NCBI RefSeq assembly: GCF_900103865.1
Contig: NZ_FNII01000001.1
Coordinates: 62,001-126,000 of the forward strand
Length of the DNA: 64,000 bases
From: Vreelandella arcis
GTDB taxonomy: Bacteria; Pseudomonadota; Gammaproteobacteria; Pseudomonadales; Halomonadaceae
Reading direction: 5' to 3'
Below are positions 25,003 through 34,514 of this stretch, piece by piece (the first letter of the stretch is position 1; each line of letters begins with the position of its first letter). A program made the translations under genes and the position numbers. Below the pieces are notes generated by a model. The model was given only the letters and a program-made list of their open reading frames with translations. It had not been told where the DNA came from and did not search any database.

Positions 25003-26508
25003 ATGAGTGATAGCCCCGAGCACGCCGATTACGCCACGCTGGTTGAGCACCACCCGTTTATGCTCAATCGTTTTTTGCCGGATACCACGCTGGTTTACGT
25101 CAACTCGGCAATGGCCACCTTTTTTGAGGCTAACCCTGACGCACTGATTGGCAAACGCTGGTTGGACATGGTGGGTGAAGAAGAACGCCGTCAGTGGCAT
25201 GAGCACTACGCCCAATTTACGCCGGAGGCACCACGCCATCAGCTGATCAATTGCGTGGGAGGGTCAAAGGGTGATTCGCACTGGGTAGAGTGGACCAATA
25301 CGGCGTTTTTCGGCGACGACGGCTCGCTTATATTCATTCAAGCCGTCGGTATCGATGTGACCGCCCGCATGGAAGCCCGCACCGCCCTGGAAATAAATGA
25401 GGAGCGCTACGCGCTTGCTCAGCAAGCCGCAGGGTTCGGCGTTTGGGAGTGGCACCCTGAACGCGATGAAATTGTTTGGGACTCTCAATGCTACCGCATG
25501 CTCGGGCTTTTGCCTTCTGATAAACCGCTGACGTTCGCCGAGTGGCAGGCACGATTGCACCCCGACGATGTCGAGTGCTGCAGCAAAGCAGTGAACGAGC
25601 AGCTGCTTGAAGGGAACGAATTCATCATTGAGTTTCGCTACCAAACGGCCAGTGGCTACCTCTGGGTACAGGGGCGCGGCCAAGTGTTCGAACGCGATAC
25701 ATCTGGGGCACCGCTGCGTCTGATCGGTACTCATCTGGATATTCAATCGCTCAAATCTGTACAGCAAGAGCTGACACGCTCAAACCAAGAATTGGAGCAG
25801 TTTGCTTACGCGGTTTCGCATGATTTGCGACAGCCACTACGCATGGTCAACAGCTACTTGCAGCTTTTAACCCGCGAGCTTGGCAACGACTTAAGCGATG
25901 ATGCCCAAGAGATGATTCATTTTGCCCGCGAGGGCGCTGAGCGCATGGACAAGATGATTTTGGGGATTCTCGACTACTCGCGCGTGGGACGTAAAACATC
26001 CCCAATGGAATGGGTCGACAGCCGCGCCGTGCTAGATGACGTCATGGGCTTTCTTAAACCCATGCTGACAGAAAGCGGCGGCCACGTTCACATCAAAGGC
26101 GACTGGCCCGAGGTTTACGCTAGCCGCGACGAGCTCACGCGGCTACTGCAGAACCTGCTGGATAATGCGCTAAAGTACGTAGAGAACGGCACGACCCCAG
26201 ACGTCACCATCACCGGTCACAAGCAAACGTACGAATGGCAGGTAGACGTGCAAGATAACGGCATCGGGATCGCACCGGAACAACAAGATCGACTCTTTGG
26301 TGTTTTTGCGCGTTTGCAGCCGCGCAGCCGCTTTGAGGGCACGGGTATTGGGCTCGCTATTTGCAAACGCGTCGTCGAACACCATGAGGGGAAGATTCAC
26401 GTCACCTCGCCCGGCGAAGGTGATGGCAGCTGCTTTACCTTTACCCTGCCAATCATGCGACACTATCTAAACACTAGTGAGCTGGACACCTCTGACTCTG
26501 CCCTTTAA
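25003..26508 (+). CDS. Soluble PAS-PAS histidine kinase
   Basis: 501 residues, no membrane segment. Two PAS/PAC domains lie at about 10-125 and 135-250 (FGVWEWHPERDEIVWDSQCYRML ... LWVQGRGQVFERD). The HisKA domain has His273 in YAVSHDLRQPLRMVNSYLQLL, closely resembling the HisKA of the kinase at 20208. The HATPase domain has LLDNALKYV, DNGIGIAP and GTGIGLAICKRVVEHHEG. ATG 25003 is preferred over the adjacent TTG. It is the last gene of the operon that starts at 18390. Confidence 0.92.
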   Translation: MSDSPEHADYATLVEHHPFMLNRFLPDTTLVYVNSAMATFFEANPDALIGKRWLDMVGEEERRQWHEHYAQFTPEAPRHQLINCVGGSKGDSHWVEWTNTAFFGDDGSLIFIQAVGIDVTARMEARTALEINEERYALAQQAAGFGVWEWHPERDEIVWDSQCYRMLGLLPSDKPLTFAEWQARLHPDDVECCSKAVNEQLLEGNEFIIEFRYQTASGYLWVQGRGQVFERDTSGAPLRLIGTHLDIQSLKSVQQELTRSNQELEQFAYAVSHDLRQPLRMVNSYLQLLTRELGNDLSDDAQEMIHFAREGAERMDKMILGILDYSRVGRKTSPMEWVDSRAVLDDVMGFLKPMLTESGGHVHIKGDWPEVYASRDELTRLLQNLLDNALKYVENGTTPDVTITGHKQTYEWQVDVQDNGIGIAPEQQDRLFGVFARLQPRSRFEGTGIGLAICKRVVEHHEGKIHVTSPGEGDGSCFTFTLPIMRHYLNTSELDTSDSAL

Positions 26509-26710
26509 CACGGCATAAATGCCATGAAGCCTCCCCTCGTGGTCGAGGTCATGCGGACGGCCCGCTACCTGATCCCAGAGGGCATATCGCTTGGAAGTGT
26601 TAATGGCTCCCCATCCTCTCAAGGTTTGGAGCCTCCCGGAATCCCGGTGTGTTTTAGGCGATTCAGAAAGCCTTGAAAAAATAGATGATAGGTAAGCGCT
26701 GTTCAGGAAT

Positions 26711-28708
26711 TTAAGAACTTTTCGACCTTAAGCTAATAACAATACGATTCCTTCCTGTCTCCTTGGCTTCGTAGAGCCCATTGTCAGCGCGCTTGATAGC
26801 GGCTTTTAAGGTCTTTTCGCCTCTTTCGATGTGCGTCACACCGAAAGAGGCGGTAATGTAAATGGTTGTAGGGACGTCGGCGTTCTCAATGGAAACCTGG
26901 GCCTGTTCCACGGCAGCCCGTATGCGTTCTGCTACTTGCTGGGCTCTATCAAGCGCGGTACTGGGAAGCAAGATGGCGAACTCCTCGCCGCCAACACGGC
27001 ATAAGAGGTCTTCTTGACGCAGTAACCCTTTAATCACGTCGGTAAAACGTTTAAGTACTTCATCGCCTGCGTCATGGCCGTATTCATCGTTGATATGCTT
27101 GAAATGGTCAATATCGATGGCGATGAGGGAGATAGGCGTGTCGTGCCTTGAGGCGCGGGAAATCTCGATGCTGGCCTGCGCTTGCAAGTAGCGCCGATTG
27201 AAAACCCCGGTTAACGGATCGGTCATGGCCTGGGCGCGCAGTTTTTCTTCAAGTTGCTTCCGCTCAGTGATGTCAAAGACCGTGGCATTGGAGTACATAA
27301 AGCGATTATTTTCTCGATACCCGACGGCTTGAATGATCACATGGCGCGTTTGGCCGTCGTCGGCCACCAGCGTGCATTCTGCTTCAGCTTGTTGGCCTGC
27401 TTTGACATCCTGAAACGCGGCTTCAACATCTGGCAGTGACGCTGGCGAAACAAAGTCTAGATAGCAACGTTGCCCGATGGCATCACGGTCCAGGTTCAGC
27501 CAGTCAAGTTCGGTCTGGTTCATTTTAAGAATCACGCCATCAGCGTTTAGTGAGTGGTAACCGCAGGGCGCGCTATCATAGAGCTTGCTGACTTCATTGG
27601 CATGCAGCACAGCCTGGTGACGCAGCTTGCGCTGCTGATGGCTGCTAAATGACCAATAGATGCCCAATGCCACCGCCGTGGAGTAGGTGAGCAATAAAAA
27701 CCAGATAACACTGGCATCATCTTGCAGCAGCGTTTTCCAGGTGGGCATCGTTAGGCTAACTCCCAATACCCATGGGAGGGTATCGTCCTGACTGAAAATA
27801 CGTCCCGCGAGTCCTTGGTAACCTTGGCTGCGTATATCAAAACGCTGAAAACGCAATTGATGGTTTCCCAGGGTAAACGCCCCTTCGACTTGCTCGGTAA
27901 CAGGCTGCCAAGGTTCAGCGGCTAATCGGGCGTAATTGTCACCAAAGCTGATCATCGGCAGTCGCTGGCTACCCTCCGTGAGCAGCCAACCCCCCTGGGC
28001 ATCGGCTAAAAGAACGCCTGCATCGGGGTCAATGTGCATGGCCTGATGAACGGCCTCGGACAAGTGCTGCCAGTTGAGGCTAAGCAGGACCACGCCCTCG
28101 CGTTCGCCTTGATCGTCAAAAATGGGGGTGGCGACATTGACGACAGGTATCACTTCGCCGCTGAAAAGCTCATATTGAAGATTGCGACCGGGAGGCGAGA
28201 TGTAAAGGTCACGGGCAAGGAGCTTGCTAGCGGCTTTGAAGTAATCCGTACTCGCATGACGTTTGGCAGTAAAACGCGGGTCAGAGGCAAGTTCAGTTGG
28301 TGCGCTCAGAACCTCGTTGCCCTGATTATCGATCAGGGTCAGTTTTGTGTAGCGCGGGTAATGTCTGACCAGCGTCGATAAAAAACTGCTCAATTGCGCC
28401 GACGTTGAATTCTCAGTATTTTCAGTGTCTTCGCTTGTCATGTGAGCTTTGATGATCGGCATCTCAGCGATAGCAAGCGCGTAGCTGAGCGTCTCGTTAA
28501 TATCGCGCAATAAGGTGCTTTCACCGACTTGCAAAATGGCACGAGTTTCTTCGCGAATGCTTTCCTGGCGGGTTTCCAGGTGCATATGAAGCACTGGCCA
28601 CAGCGTAGCGGTGACTAAAATCAACGGTAAGAGCACGGCCAAAATGAGGCGTGCGTACAAGCGTTGCTGAGTCAATTGCGTCTTCCTGTAGTGGACGAGA
28701 CGGGGCAT
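26711..28708 (-). CDS. Membrane diguanylate cyclase (double-Cache-like sensor, PAS, GGDEF)
   Basis: 665 residues. An N-terminal helix (LILAVLLPLILVTATLWPVL) and a second one near 335-355 (VIWFLLLTYSTAVALGIYW) bracket a periplasmic sensor resembling dCache/YfiN-type domains (LTLIDNQGNEVLSAP, YISPPG.NLQYELFSGEVIPVVNVATPI). A PAS domain (about 380-495) and a GGDEF domain follow. The active motif is GGEEF at 573-577 with the inhibitory R-Q-E-D five residues upstream, so it should be an active, product-inhibited cyclase. Transcribed convergently with the kinase operon and separately from the LOV gene (73-bp gap). Confidence 0.92.
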   Translation of the reverse strand: MPRLVHYRKTQLTQQRLYARLILAVLLPLILVTATLWPVLHMHLETRQESIREETRAILQVGESTLLRDINETLSYALAIAEMPIIKAHMTSEDTENTENSTSAQLSSFLSTLVRHYPRYTKLTLIDNQGNEVLSAPTELASDPRFTAKRHASTDYFKAASKLLARDLYISPPGRNLQYELFSGEVIPVVNVATPIFDDQGEREGVVLLSLNWQHLSEAVHQAMHIDPDAGVLLADAQGGWLLTEGSQRLPMISFGDNYARLAAEPWQPVTEQVEGAFTLGNHQLRFQRFDIRSQGYQGLAGRIFSQDDTLPWVLGVSLTMPTWKTLLQDDASVIWFLLLTYSTAVALGIYWSFSSHQQRKLRHQAVLHANEVSKLYDSAPCGYHSLNADGVILKMNQTELDWLNLDRDAIGQRCYLDFVSPASLPDVEAAFQDVKAGQQAEAECTLVADDGQTRHVIIQAVGYRENNRFMYSNATVFDITERKQLEEKLRAQAMTDPLTGVFNRRYLQAQASIEISRASRHDTPISLIAIDIDHFKHINDEYGHDAGDEVLKRFTDVIKGLLRQEDLLCRVGGEEFAILLPSTALDRAQQVAERIRAAVEQAQVSIENADVPTTIYITASFGVTHIERGEKTLKAAIKRADNGLYEAKETGRNRIVISLRSKSS

Positions 28709-28781
28709 TCTGGATGACTAACTATCATACGTCGCCAAAAGGCAGGCCAATACGCTACTAAAGGCGCTGCCCACGGGGCAT

Positions 28782-30893
28782 TTAACGTTTATCTAACTGA
28801 TGCGGAAGTCGCTTTAATTCTCTGAAAGGGATAGGCCGAGAGAATAAAAACCCCTGCAGTAGATCGCACTGGCGTTGGCGTAAATCGTTTTGCTCTTCTG
28901 GCGTTTCAATGCCTTCGGCAACTACCACCAGATTGAGGTGGTGTGCCATGGTAATGACGCCTTGAACAATGGCCGCGTTTTTCGGGTTATGGGCAATTTC
29001 GCGAATAAACAACCGATCCAACTTTACCTTGTTAATCGGCAGATCTCGCAGGTAGCCAAGGCTTGAAAAACCCGTACCAAAGTCATCCAGCGCAACACTG
29101 ACGCCCAATGCTCGCACTTGGTCAAGTAACGTAATCGCTTGGTCAGTGTTACACATCAAGGTGCTTTCTGTGACCTCTAGCTCCAATAGCCTGGGCGGTA
29201 AACCGCTTTTTTCCAACGCGGATTCCAGTTCGGTCAAGAAGCCACCGCGCTGAAACTGCATGGGTGAGATATTCACCGCCACTTTAAGTGGCTGAGTGCT
29301 TTCGCGGTTCAGCTCGGCAATATCACGGCAGGCGCGTTCAAGCACCCATTGACCAATCGCAATAATTTGCCCTGTTTGTTCGGCAATGGGCATAAAATGC
29401 CCAGGCGATAACAGCCCCCGCGTGGGGTGGTGCCAGCGAATTAACGCTTCCACGCAGCAGATGGTGCTGTCCTGAGCTGCCACAATCGGCTGGTAGTAAG
29501 CCGCTAGCTGGTTGTCGTGAATCGCCTCATGTAGCTCCCGGCGAATGATGACGTGCTCAGCAACATTGTCGACGTTCTCGCCACAGTACCATTGCCAGGT
29601 ATTGCGGCCCTGGCGTTTGGCGTCTTGCATGGCAAGGTTAGCATGATGCAGAAGCTCTTGTGGCCTGGCGGCGCCGCCCCGCTCAGACGCAATGCCAATA
29701 CTGGCACTTATATGTAAGCACAGTGAATCCAACGTGAACGGCTCGGCAATGGCGCTGAGGAGGCGGTGGGCGAGGTTGATGACCGCCTGCTCACTGGGGT
29801 AGCCGGTCAACATAATGACAAATTCATCGCTGGACAAGCGTGCCACAAGATCATCGGATCGTATTAGCTGGCGTAAGCGTTGACTGATGGTTTTAAGCAG
29901 TTTGTCGCCAACCGTATGGCCAAATGCATCATTAATGGGTTTGAAATCGTCAAGATCGATATAAAAAAGCACTAAGTGTTGGTTCAGTCGAGTTTTATCT
30001 AAAAACACCTGCTCCAGGTGCATTTGTAGCGAGCCAAGGTTAGGGAGCCCCGTCAGACTATCGTGGGAAGCTTGATGGGCAATGCGTGCCTCTTGTTCAC
30101 GCTGATGGGTAATATCTTCCTGCGCGCCGATAAAATGCGTACATACGCCCTGGGGGTTGATCACCGGGGTCAGCGTGAACTGATTCCAGAAGGGCGTGTT
30201 ATCACGGCGGTAGTTGAGCAGTACCACTTTAACGGTTTTGCAGTGCGCAATGGCGCGACGGATTTCTTGTATGGCGCTAGGGCTCGTGTCTTCGCCTTGT
30301 AAAAAACGGCAGTTCTGGCCGAGTACTTCTTGTCGGGTATAGCCGGTTAAGCATGTAAAGGCTTCATTCACATAAATGAGGGGGAGTCCGGGTTGGGTGG
30401 CATCAGCCACCACCATACCGTTTGGGCTTGCCTCAATCACCTGGGTTAATAAATGACGTTGCGATTCACCGAACGGGTACTGATTAATCTCTAGGCAGCG
30501 ACCATAGACGCTGACTACCTTGTCCTGTTCAAACACCGCCACTAAGGTGAGGACTAGCCACTGTGAGTTCCCTAGAGCGCTGGTCGTTTTGCAATGAAAC
30601 GACTGAGCTTTGCCTGTGCAGGCGGCTTTGAAGGCCCGCTGCATGAGGGAATGATAAAAAACAGGAAGTAGGGACAAGTAACTAAGCCCCGTTATCTCGG
30701 TCTCGGTTTTGTCGAGGACTGACAATAGTCGAGTATTCCAGCGTAGCAGTTTGCCTAGCGGATCAAGCTCAAAGAGTCCCTCGGGGTAACTCTCAAACAA
30801 GGCATGATGGTGCGCCTCCAAGCGATGAAGCGCGAGGATGGCAGCGGTCTGGGTCGCCGCCGCAGGCATTAAGGAACGAAAAGATGGCGTCAT
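28782..30893 (-). CDS. PAS-LOV-GGDEF-EAL protein, probable blue-light-regulated c-di-GMP phosphodiesterase
   Basis: 703 residues from ATG 30893 (an in-frame TTG lies three codons upstream). A PAS domain comes first (about 25-135). A second domain carries the full LOV signature: GQNCRFLQ with the photoactive Cys195, NYRRDNTPFWN, and the flavin-contacting Gln in HFIGAQEDIT. The GGDEF domain is degenerate at the active site (SSDEF), so it is probably not a cyclase. The EAL domain keeps EALIRWHHP, DDFGTGFSSLGYLRDLPINKVKLDR and E/K residues for catalysis, so it should hydrolyse c-di-GMP. FMN binding and light control are inferred from the motif. Confidence 0.92.
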   Translation of the reverse strand: MTPSFRSLMPAAATQTAAILALHRLEAHHHALFESYPEGLFELDPLGKLLRWNTRLLSVLDKTETEITGLSYLSLLPVFYHSLMQRAFKAACTGKAQSFHCKTTSALGNSQWLVLTLVAVFEQDKVVSVYGRCLEINQYPFGESQRHLLTQVIEASPNGMVVADATQPGLPLIYVNEAFTCLTGYTRQEVLGQNCRFLQGEDTSPSAIQEIRRAIAHCKTVKVVLLNYRRDNTPFWNQFTLTPVINPQGVCTHFIGAQEDITHQREQEARIAHQASHDSLTGLPNLGSLQMHLEQVFLDKTRLNQHLVLFYIDLDDFKPINDAFGHTVGDKLLKTISQRLRQLIRSDDLVARLSSDEFVIMLTGYPSEQAVINLAHRLLSAIAEPFTLDSLCLHISASIGIASERGGAARPQELLHHANLAMQDAKRQGRNTWQWYCGENVDNVAEHVIIRRELHEAIHDNQLAAYYQPIVAAQDSTICCVEALIRWHHPTRGLLSPGHFMPIAEQTGQIIAIGQWVLERACRDIAELNRESTQPLKVAVNISPMQFQRGGFLTELESALEKSGLPPRLLELEVTESTLMCNTDQAITLLDQVRALGVSVALDDFGTGFSSLGYLRDLPINKVKLDRLFIREIAHNPKNAAIVQGVITMAHHLNLVVVAEGIETPEEQNDLRQRQCDLLQGFLFSRPIPFRELKRLPHQLDKR

Positions 30894-30970
30894 GGCAGGC
30901 AACCACGCTGTTAAAGGTAAGCGTCAGGGCGGCTAGATGAGGGGAGGCGCCTCATCCACTAGTTCCCATT

Positions 30971-31008
30971 TTAAAAACGTGCGGCGGAGGCCTGTCGTCC
31001 ACCGCACG
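30971..31008 (-). terminator. Intrinsic terminator of the chemoreceptor gene
   Basis: CGTGCGG (30978-30984) pairs with CCGCACG (31002-31008). Read on the minus strand the hairpin is followed by TTTTT (30977-30973). It lies 33 bp past the chemoreceptor stop. Confidence 0.75.
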
Positions 31009-31040
31009 CTCAGTATTAATTAACCCACTATGCGTTCAGC

Positions 31041-32696
31041 TTAAAAAGCTTCCCACTCGGGTTCCTCTCCACTATTTGAGCGCTTTGGCTCAGCGGGGAG
31101 GCGCGTTGATGAGACAGCAGGTGCTCGACTGGTGCGAGAAGGTTGTTGAGCATCACTGGGTAATTTAAAGCCAGCAATTAACTGGGCAAGTCGGCTTGAT
31201 TCCTCTTGCAGTGAATCTGCTGCCGAGCTGGTCTGGGTGACCAGTGACACGTTCTGCTGGGTGGCTGAGTCCATTTGGGTAATGGCCGTGCTCACCTGAT
31301 CAATGCCGCTTTTCTGCTCATTAACGGCCAGGGCAATTTCCTGCATCAGGTCAGTGACTTGTGTAATGGCTTCAACTGTCGTGTCCATGCCTTCGCCGCT
31401 TAGCTCTGATTGATGTACACCATCTTTAATGCGCAAGGCGACATCATCAATGATGCCACGTATCTCGCCTGAAGATTGGGACGTTTGCGTGGCCAGTTTG
31501 CGAACCTCGCTTGCCACGACGGCAAACCCGCGACCATGTTCACCTGCTCTGGCAGCTTCAACCGACGCATTCAGTGCCAGTATATTAGTTTGGAAGGCAA
31601 TGCTCTCGATGACTTTAATAATGTCCTGAACCTTTTTGGAATGTTCTTCCATTTGGTTCATCAATTCGGTGGTTCGATCGACTTCCTTGCGAGTTTCAAG
31701 GGCCTTTTGCGATGCGTTTTCGGTTAGCTGGCGTGCCGAGCTCGCGGCTTGGTTGTTCTGGTGAACTGTGGACGACATCTCTTCCATGCTGGAAGCGGTT
31801 TCTTGCAGCGCACTGGCCTGCTCTTCGGTGCGAGAAGCCAGATCATCACTACCGCTGGCAATTTCCCGGGCGCTGTTGGCAACTAACTCTCCCGTGTTGT
31901 TTAGCGTGACCATCATGTCGGTCAGCTTGCTTTGCATGGTGCGCATGGCTTGATAAAGCTGGCCAACCTCGTTGCGCCCTTCGTTTTCGATTCGGCTGGT
32001 CAAATCACCCTGTGCGATATTTTCACAGATATTGACGGCGCGGCTGAGCGGCTGGACGATAAAGCGACGCATGCCTATTTGAAGCACAATAAACAGCACG
32101 ATGGCGACAACCAGTAACACCGTAGCGATCGAGATAGCCTGGGTGCTGGCGGCATCGGCTGCAGTCTCCATTTCGCTTGCACGTTCACTGGCAAAATGAT
32201 TGAAGTCGCGTACTGCTGAGGTTAAGCCGCGTGCGTTATCTTCAAGGTGTTGTTCATCGGCAGTCATTTGCGACACATCGGCCGCCTCAATACCTTCAAT
32301 AAGGTCGCTGGTAACTAATCCACGGTACTGACGCTCTACTTCCATGTAGTAAGGGTAGCGAGGCAAGGTTTCGTCGATGTCATAGGCGTCAAAGGCATCA
32401 AAACGAGCTTCAGTGCGTTCAAGGCTGGTGCGTACTTGGTCAAGGGTCGTACTGGCTTCTGAGCTACCTTCGTTGACGTACTCAATATAACGGGCCATGC
32501 GTAAGCGTAGCTCCATCAGGTTGACTTCCATCCTGTTAGCGGCGACTACCTGCTCGGCACTCAACTCAGACAGTTCATTGATGTCGTCCATACTGTTGCG
32601 CGAGGCGTTAATCGCAAAGGCGCTAATAACACCAATGATAAGCACCAACAGCGCCATGGCACCGGTCAAGCTGTATTGAATACGTATGTTTTTCAT
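31041..32696 (-). CDS. Methyl-accepting chemotaxis protein
   Basis: 551 residues with the class architecture of Tar/Tsr: N-terminal helix ([24 protein letters not shown]), a helical periplasmic ligand domain (about 30-185), a second helix ([21 protein letters not shown]), a HAMP domain, and a long signalling coiled coil. The hairpin tip is the conserved [35 protein letters not shown]. The C-terminus ends EEPEWEAF, resembling a CheR/CheB tethering pentapeptide (E/W-x-x-W/F type). GGAGA precedes the start. A periplasmic four-helix-bundle sensor is likely; the ligand is unknown. Confidence 0.95.
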   Translation of the reverse strand: MKNIRIQYSLTGAMALLVLIIGVISAFAINASRNSMDDINELSELSAEQVVAANRMEVNLMELRLRMARYIEYVNEGSSEASTTLDQVRTSLERTEARFDAFDAYDIDETLPRYPYYMEVERQYRGLVTSDLIEGIEAADVSQMTADEQHLEDNARGLTSAVRDFNHFASERASEMETAADAASTQAISIATVLLVVAIVLFIVLQIGMRRFIVQPLSRAVNICENIAQGDLTSRIENEGRNEVGQLYQAMRTMQSKLTDMMVTLNNTGELVANSAREIASGSDDLASRTEEQASALQETASSMEEMSSTVHQNNQAASSARQLTENASQKALETRKEVDRTTELMNQMEEHSKKVQDIIKVIESIAFQTNILALNASVEAARAGEHGRGFAVVASEVRKLATQTSQSSGEIRGIIDDVALRIKDGVHQSELSGEGMDTTVEAITQVTDLMQEIALAVNEQKSGIDQVSTAITQMDSATQQNVSLVTQTSSAADSLQEESSRLAQLIAGFKLPSDAQQPSRTSRAPAVSSTRLPAEPKRSNSGEEPEWEAF

Positions 32697-33168
32697 TTAC
32701 ATTTCTCCGCCGGGAGGGTTCGCAAAGTTATAAATGGCCAAAATGCTTATAATTTTTTATATTCTATTTTGCTGTATTAGCAGTTTAAGAAAAAGTTATC
32801 GACCTTGCAGGGAGGTGTATCGCCATAAAGTATGCCGAGTTTTTCCAATCATGTCGTGCAGTGGCTTAATCTAATCAGTTGATTTAAGGATAAAAATAGC
32901 CCCTTTTTCGTTGGTAAAAAGGCGAGAAATAATTAAAGAAGGCACTCTTTTGGTCGATTACATATGCGGTTGAGTGAGCTGACGGTGCTAACCTTGTCCG
33001 CAATAGCTAGCCGCCCTGTCGTTCGCAAATATCTTTGGTCAAATGGCCTGCTCACAATTTTATGTCTATTCAATGTGGGTAGTAGACTGGGGGGTAAATC
33101 TATTTTTACATCCCTATTTTTATTTTAAGTAATTGTTTTATTTGAATTTTATATATTTTTTCAATATT
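32697..33168. other. Noncoding right end of the island
   Basis: 472 bp with no gene; AT-rich towards the right. The 5' part must hold the chemoreceptor promoter (minus strand). At 33075-33098 lies a block (GTGGGTAGTAGACTGGGG and on) matching 19 of 24 positions of the repeat at 4535-4558 near the left end, so it may be an integrase arm site. Confidence 0.5.
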
Positions 33169-33189
33169 CAGATTCAGAATATTGAGTGA
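33169..33189 (+). repeat. Right attachment repeat (attR core), remnant of the yicC 3' end
   Basis: Matches the last 21 bp of yicC except for one base. The difference is CAG for CAA, synonymous, so translated it would still read QIQNIE-stop. It lies in a noncoding stretch with no yicC sequence upstream of it, exactly as expected for the displaced end of the target gene. Confidence 0.85.
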
Positions 33190-33518
33190 TGTCTATGATG
33201 ATTTATTTAGTTTTGTAAGTTACTGTTTATAAATATTTTATTGCAGTTTTTGTCTGCGCGAGTCTGCCAATATCCAGTGTAGTGGGCAATGGCAGGCAGC
33301 CCGACCTTATCGACTTCATCCTGGAAAAAGATAATTCCTCTTTGTCATACTTTTTGATCAGCCTAGTATGCTACTGCCAGCGGCTAAGCCGTTTACGACC
33401 ATAATGGCTGTATCTCGCAGCAAGTATTTGTGAAGCACCTCAGTGAACGCGTTATACTTTATTCAATCAAAAAGCCAGCCCAGCTTGGGCATTTTTTCAC
33501 AGACGCATCCGGTAACTT
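33190..33518. other. Intergenic region between attR and ietA with promoter-like and hairpin elements
   Basis: 329 bp, AT-rich, no gene. TATACT at 33453-33458 with TTGTGA 19 bp upstream is a possible promoter. The hairpin GCCCA/TGGGC (33478-33490) followed by ATTTTTT lies between this promoter and the ietA start at 33519. It looks like an intrinsic terminator or attenuator. Confidence 0.4.
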
Positions 33519-34505
33519 ATGGCGACGGCAGAGCAAATCAAAGCATTATTGAAGAGCCACGCTGATCACGATGATCAGCGGTTCTACTCTATTGCCTTGC
33601 AAGTCGCGGCCAAAGAGGCTCGCAAAGGCCACCATAAATTGGCCAGCGAGCTAAAGGAAACCATCGAGCGCTCACAGAAGTCGACCAAAAGTCTTACTGT
33701 TGCGCCTTCTAAGCTGACCCCTCTCGCCCAGCATCCAAAGGGCGATTTGAAGGGGCTTCTGGAGCTGACGCACTCCATCGCTCGCAAAAATGAGCTAGTG
33801 CTGTCGAGTGAGGTGAGTGAACGGCTGGATAAGGTGCTACTTGAGCAACGGCAAAAAAGCCGCTTGGCTCAGTTTGGCCTTTCTCCAAGGCGCAAACTGT
33901 TATTTACCGGCTCTCCGGGCACGGGTAAAACCCTATCGGCCGCTGTATTGGCCTCAGAGCTGAAGCTTCCGCTTTACACGATCGTTCTGGACAACTTGAT
34001 CACCCGCTTTATGGGGGAGACCGCCGCGAAGCTTCGGTTGATTTTTGATCACATCAAGCAAACGCGAGCGGTGTATCTGTTTGATGAATTTGACGCTATC
34101 GGCACGCAGCGGGGCGCTACAAACGATGTTGGTGAAATACGCCGGGTGTTGAACTCGTTCCTCATGTTCGTCGAGCAGGACACCTCTGAAAGCATCATTT
34201 TGGCAGCCACTAATCACCCAGAGCTTTTGGATAAAGCGCTCTATCGGCGTTTTGACGACATTATTCAGTTCGAAAAGCCTGGTCAGACGCAAATAAAGCA
34301 ACTGATTGAAAATCGTCTATCAGCTTTTGAGACCGGCAGCCTGAGTTGGGAAGAAATCACCCAGGCAGCATGCGGGCTCAGCTCAGCTGACGTAACCCGA
34401 GCCTGTGAAGATGCGGCCAAAGAAGCTGTTTTACACCATGATGCCCAAATTACCACTGCAATGATTATCAAGGCCTTGCAACGCCGACAAAACGGAAAAC
34501 AATAA
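33519..34505 (+). CDS. ietA: AAA-family ATPase IetA-like
   Basis: 328 residues. A helical N-terminus (about 1-90) is followed by an AAA+ ATPase core: Walker A GSPGTGKT at 131-138, Walker B VYLFDEFDAIG with DE at 189-190, an arginine-finger-like YRRFDDII and sensor region. It resembles FtsH/Cdc48-type single-AAA proteins. The next gene, 9 bp downstream, encodes a subtilisin-like protease. That pair is the IetAS arrangement known from the Agrobacterium plasmid-exclusion genes ietA/ietS and reported as an antiphage system type. The assignment rests on domains and gene order; no similarity search was run. Confidence 0.82.
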   Translation: MATAEQIKALLKSHADHDDQRFYSIALQVAAKEARKGHHKLASELKETIERSQKSTKSLTVAPSKLTPLAQHPKGDLKGLLELTHSIARKNELVLSSEVSERLDKVLLEQRQKSRLAQFGLSPRRKLLFTGSPGTGKTLSAAVLASELKLPLYTIVLDNLITRFMGETAAKLRLIFDHIKQTRAVYLFDEFDAIGTQRGATNDVGEIRRVLNSFLMFVEQDTSESIILAATNHPELLDKALYRRFDDIIQFEKPGQTQIKQLIENRLSAFETGSLSWEEITQAACGLSSADVTRACEDAAKEAVLHHDAQITTAMIIKALQRRQNGKQ

Positions 34506-34514
34506 GGGGACTTC

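Larger units (their letters stand above)
4409..33189. mobile_element. 28.8-kb genomic island integrated at the 3' end of yicC
   Basis: The element is bounded by the 21-bp imperfect direct repeat (4409-4429 and 33169-33189). It has a tyrosine integrase next to the left end and an AlpA-type regulator shortly after. Left-half modules: regulation, an AbiE-type toxin pair, an ATPase, a Gp2/YagK-like protein, and ERF/YqaJ/RadC recombination genes. Right-half cargo: two-component, c-di-GMP and chemoreceptor genes. GGGGAGTA-type repeats near both ends (4532-4611, 33075-33098) look like integrase arm sites. No relaxase, coupling protein or type IV secretion gene was found, so it is probably not self-transmissible. 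SXT-mobilizable islands of the MGIVflInd1 type are known to use yicC as a target, but gene content here is not obviously theirs. Confidence 0.8.

Noticed and set aside
26509-26710. Possible regulatory RNA between the last kinase and the diguanylate cyclase gene
   Set aside because: Some inverted repeats (GGCTCC/GGAGCC) are present, but there is no convincing stem with T-run or conserved motif.
4409-33189. Integrative and conjugative element
   Set aside because: No relaxase, coupling protein, VirB4-like ATPase or pilus genes were found; the element is at most mobilizable.
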